DNA of 64,000 bases from Symbiodinium kawagutii (taxonomy: Eukaryota > Sar > Dinophyceae > Suessiales > Symbiodiniaceae). This document shows positions 61,624 to 64,000 of this stretch, piece after piece. The position numbers and the translations under genes are program-made. The notes below the pieces were generated by a model that was not told where the DNA came from, ran no database searches, and worked only from the letters and a program-made list of their open reading frames with translations. Within the stretch, counting starts at the first letter, position 1. Each line of letters begins with the position of its first letter. Location of the stretch: positions 533,078-597,077 of the forward strand of contig VSDK01010117.1 in the NCBI GenBank assembly GCA_009767595.1, written 5' to 3'.

Positions 61624-62234
61624 TTAAGTGGTGAAGTACTGTCGCCACTATGATTATCGCCCAATACTTGATTCACCAGAATGGGTGATAATAGATTTGC
61701 TAGTGGTGGCAAATGATAATCACATCTATGATCAACCACTATTATAACCACTGTATATGGTGAACCATAGTGTTACTGGTGATTAGACATTCAATTCAGT
61801 CTTAATTCATAATGGTTCATTATCTAGTCAATAACTTTAGGCAATAACCATGGTCAATCATGATTCAAGGTGATTTCGGAATAATTAATGGTTAGTGATA
61901 AGTAACAAAAGTGGTGAATGACGTCCATCATACTGGTGAGGAAAAGTGCTTCATCATGCCTTGTGGTGGTTGATGATGAATGGCCATTGTGGTGAGTTCA
62001 GGCCGATAATGACAGCTGATAACGGTGACATACTGGTCAGCAATGGGTTCATTGATGACTTTTGCTGATTGACGTTTATGAGCGATTGTCAACGTCCGTG
62101 AAGGACTCTTCATGATTGTCAATTGTCGATGATTGTGAAGTAGAACGAGACTGGCCACTCATTGTATAGTATCAATCATTGACGATCAGTTCATCTTCAA
62201 CCATCATTGATCATATCTCAGATACTGCTTGCAT

Positions 62235-62400
62235 CTCCTTGACAGATCTGCCACAACCTGCTGTCACGGCCAAATTCTGTCACCCTGCGACAAACATGAC
62301 GCAAACCGAGTCAGGGGAGGCACAGCCGCGAGTTTGGATCACAATGATCCGGCGAAGATAGCAGCAGCAACCGTCAGAACTAACGAAAAAACACGGCTAA
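62235..62400 (-). CDS. Possible exon pair, membrane-like
   Basis: The minus frame reads LSRVFSLVLTVAAAIFAGSL, then TGA, then LAAVPPLTRFASCLSQGDRI in the same frame. A donor at TCATT|GTGATC would remove the stop. The hydrophobic run could be a signal or transmembrane segment. Confidence 0.45.
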
Positions 62401-62559
62401 GAACAATGATGTCCTGCAAAAAAAAGCTTTTCAATGTACACTAAACTGTAAACGGCATATAAGTAAACATCAGCAGACATCAGTAAGCATCGGTAAACTT
62501 TGTAGAAAATTGTCATCCCTTTGTACTTCACTTTGTGTCTTCTGTCTTCTATGGCCAGT

Positions 62560-62690
62560 GTGAAGCCATTCGCCATGTCACAGCCGCATTGCCCTTGGAG
62601 ACGAGCATTGGGAGAAGCACCAAAGAGCCTGCGCTCAACATGAGCACGGCACGACGTTGTGGCGGATATCACCAGGGTGCCGTCCGCCAT
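62560..62690 (-). CDS. Exon, possible N-terminus
   Basis: The minus frame MADGTLVISATTSCRAHVER then RLFGASPNARLQGQCGCDMA follows an in-frame TAA by two codons, so the ATG could be a start. AACCAAG|TATGG is an alternative acceptor. A GT donor lies at CACAAA|GTGAAG (about 62541). Confidence 0.75.
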
Positions 62691-62699
62691 ACTTGGTTA

Positions 62700-63110
62700 A
62701 GGATGGTAGGTGGGTGAAGGATAGATGGTTCCTTGGTTGGGGATGGTTACCAATGGTGGGTTGAGGATGGTTCCTAAATGTTGCAGCTAGGATGACTACC
62801 ATTTACTGTATATGTACAGTATGTATAAATATATATATATATATGTATTTATACATATTTCGATGGTTTATACAACTACAATTTGCCTGGCGTAGTCCAA
62901 TCAACAAACTCTAGTGGATGAGTTCAACTACCTTGGTCATGGACGGTTCTGGGCACGGCTCATGTATCTTTGATGGTCATGGTGTGCCTTTGACGGTCAT
63001 GGCCCCTTGCAACAAATGGTTCAGAACAATGCCTCAAAGTTTGGACTGATTGACAGTGAAATGATGTTAGTTGGTATCAGTTAAACCTACCATCATTAAC
63101 ATCTAAGCAG
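62700..63110. other. Non-coding stretch
   Basis: GGATGGTTGG words and a TA microsatellite at 62825-62845. No exon. Confidence 0.6.
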
Positions 63111-63111
63111 A

Positions 63112-63285
63112 TCTAAGCATTACTTGCGTGTTGGCAGCCTCCTGACCATCCAGTAGCCTATAGCAACAGGTGGGCAGTGACACCGATTCCCAGCGGCTCC
63201 TTGAGATGCTACTTCGCTCGCAGATTTGCACACTGCCACCGCTGGCATCCGTCTTCCAGCTCGATTCCACCGGGAGCTCGGCCAT
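63112..63285 (-). CDS. Exon, possible start codon in strong context
   Basis: The minus frame MAELPVESSWKTDASGGSVQ then ICERSSISRSRWESVSLPTC and LDGQEAANTQ ends AACACGCAA|GTAATG. GTCGCCATGGCC is a strong Kozak-like context with an in-frame stop about 20 bp upstream, so it could be a gene start, but a good exon lies just upstream. Confidence 0.82.
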
Positions 63286-63341
63286 GGCGACTCGATCCCG
63301 TGGTGATCAACTGGTGACTGAAGAGATCAGTTAGAAGCTAC

Positions 63342-63508
63342 CTGTGATCAGCGGGAAGTCCCATGAGTTTCGAGAGAATGAACAGATTCAATATGTTACG
63401 ATATCTGAGTGAATCTTGATCAAAATCCTGAAACATATTGAAATTCACAAGCTGAGTGAATGTTGAAAAGGACGCCAATGGTGATCGAAATTGGTACCGC
63501 GGAGCCTG
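63342..63508 (-). CDS. Exon, unrecognised
   Basis: A 167-bp minus block between GCTATTTCTGCAG| and CACAG|GTAGCT reads QFRSPLASFSTFTQLVNFNM then DFDQDSLRYRNILNLFILSK. The acceptor is strong. Phase does not fit the frame at 63112-63285, suggesting separate genes or a missing micro-exon. Confidence 0.78.
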
Positions 63509-63677
63509 CTGCAGAAATAGCCAACAATACTGGTGGGTGACACTGGATATCAGCAATGATACACAACAATACGTAATAATAGCAATGACTGACCAACAAC
63601 AAGTAGAAACACAACATGTCATGTATATTTTTGAAACAATATGATGATCAGCAGCAATACTTAGAACTTCATGCTAC

Positions 63678-63784
63678 GTCTTTGACTGCTTGGCAAAGCG
63701 CCAAGCAAACTGAGCTTGGAATGTGACCTTTTTCGCGAGCCAAGATCGGCAAGAACTGGCAGAATGGCTTTGAAGCGGATGCTG
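63678..63784 (-). CDS. Exon, unrecognised
   Basis: A 107-bp minus block between AATCAAAAG| and AAAGAC|GTAGCA reads ASASKPFCQFLPILAREKGH then IPSSVCLALCQAVKDVA. Good borders; helical. The window end beyond it (63785-64000) shows nothing further. Confidence 0.82.
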
Positions 63785-64000
63785 CTTTTGATTGGTAAAT
63801 CATGGTGGTTTAAAACGATGAATAGTAGTTAACTAGGAAGAATGAACGGTTGATAATGCAGAATTGATGATCAATAACAACTATTAAATTTAAATCGATA
63901 TTTCATACTTCTAAGCTGATAGACGAGAATGAAAAGATGAGATTCCGACGCAAAAGCTGGTTTCACTTCTTTCTGTCCTTAAGAACATGTCTCCTTGACC

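Overview
The window reads as nuclear DNA of a dinoflagellate, most likely a symbiodiniacean-type alga (inference). No long uninterrupted gene is present. Short GC-richer blocks of about 60-440 bp with sustained open frames sit in AT-richer, repeat-rich DNA, and many are bounded by GT (sometimes GC) donors and AG acceptors. Nearly all the convincing blocks lie on the minus strand, which fits one or a few very intron-rich genes transcribed right to left. Unidirectional gene blocks, GC donors and abundant inverted-repeat introner-like elements are known features of dinoflagellate genomes. There are no bacterial operons, no CRISPR arrays, and no rRNA or tRNA genes that I can support. Long open frames in the CAA, ATCT, ATG and AACAAAC repeats are artefacts of those repeats.

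Layout, left to right. Positions 1-865 are a tandem satellite of about 88 bp. From 0.9 to 36 kb there are many minus-strand exons of mostly unrecognised proteins. Within this stretch are exons resembling fibronectin type III modules (20.6-20.85, 29.2 and 29.85-30.1 kb), one ankyrin-like exon (31.4 kb), a single 436-bp exon (34.24-34.68 kb) and a large AACAAAC heptamer array (6.6-7.3 kb). From 36.6 to 37.9 kb there is an AT-rich TATGTACATG microsatellite desert.

From 39.8 to 45.2 kb, successive minus-strand exons resemble the RAV1/DMXL (rabconnectin-3 alpha) C-terminal domain in the expected order. This protein family regulates V-ATPase assembly on endomembranes. From 45 to 64 kb further minus-strand exons continue, including phase-consistent coiled-coil exons at 56.6-57.4 kb. 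Whether these belong to the same gene cannot be decided from sequence alone. One plausible plus-strand exon lies at 58.4 kb. A 10-base assembly gap is at 56217-56226.

Two families of short inverted-repeat elements recur about every 2-3 kb. Family A is about 95 bp with CTGGTTGGTGGTT termini. Family B is about 90-120 bp with GGTGGTTTCTCAAAAT termini. They lie between exon-like blocks and carry GT and AG dinucleotides at their ends, so they are candidate introners (intron-creating transposons). Family C makes near-perfect palindromes, and a third low-copy sequence (family D) is also shared. Two degenerate telomere-like (CCCTAAA) tracts occur, one inside an inverted repeat.

Exon boundaries were chosen by eye from open frame, splice dinucleotides and phase. 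Many GC-rich blocks are open in several frames or on both strands, and those carry low confidence. RNA-seq would settle most of them.
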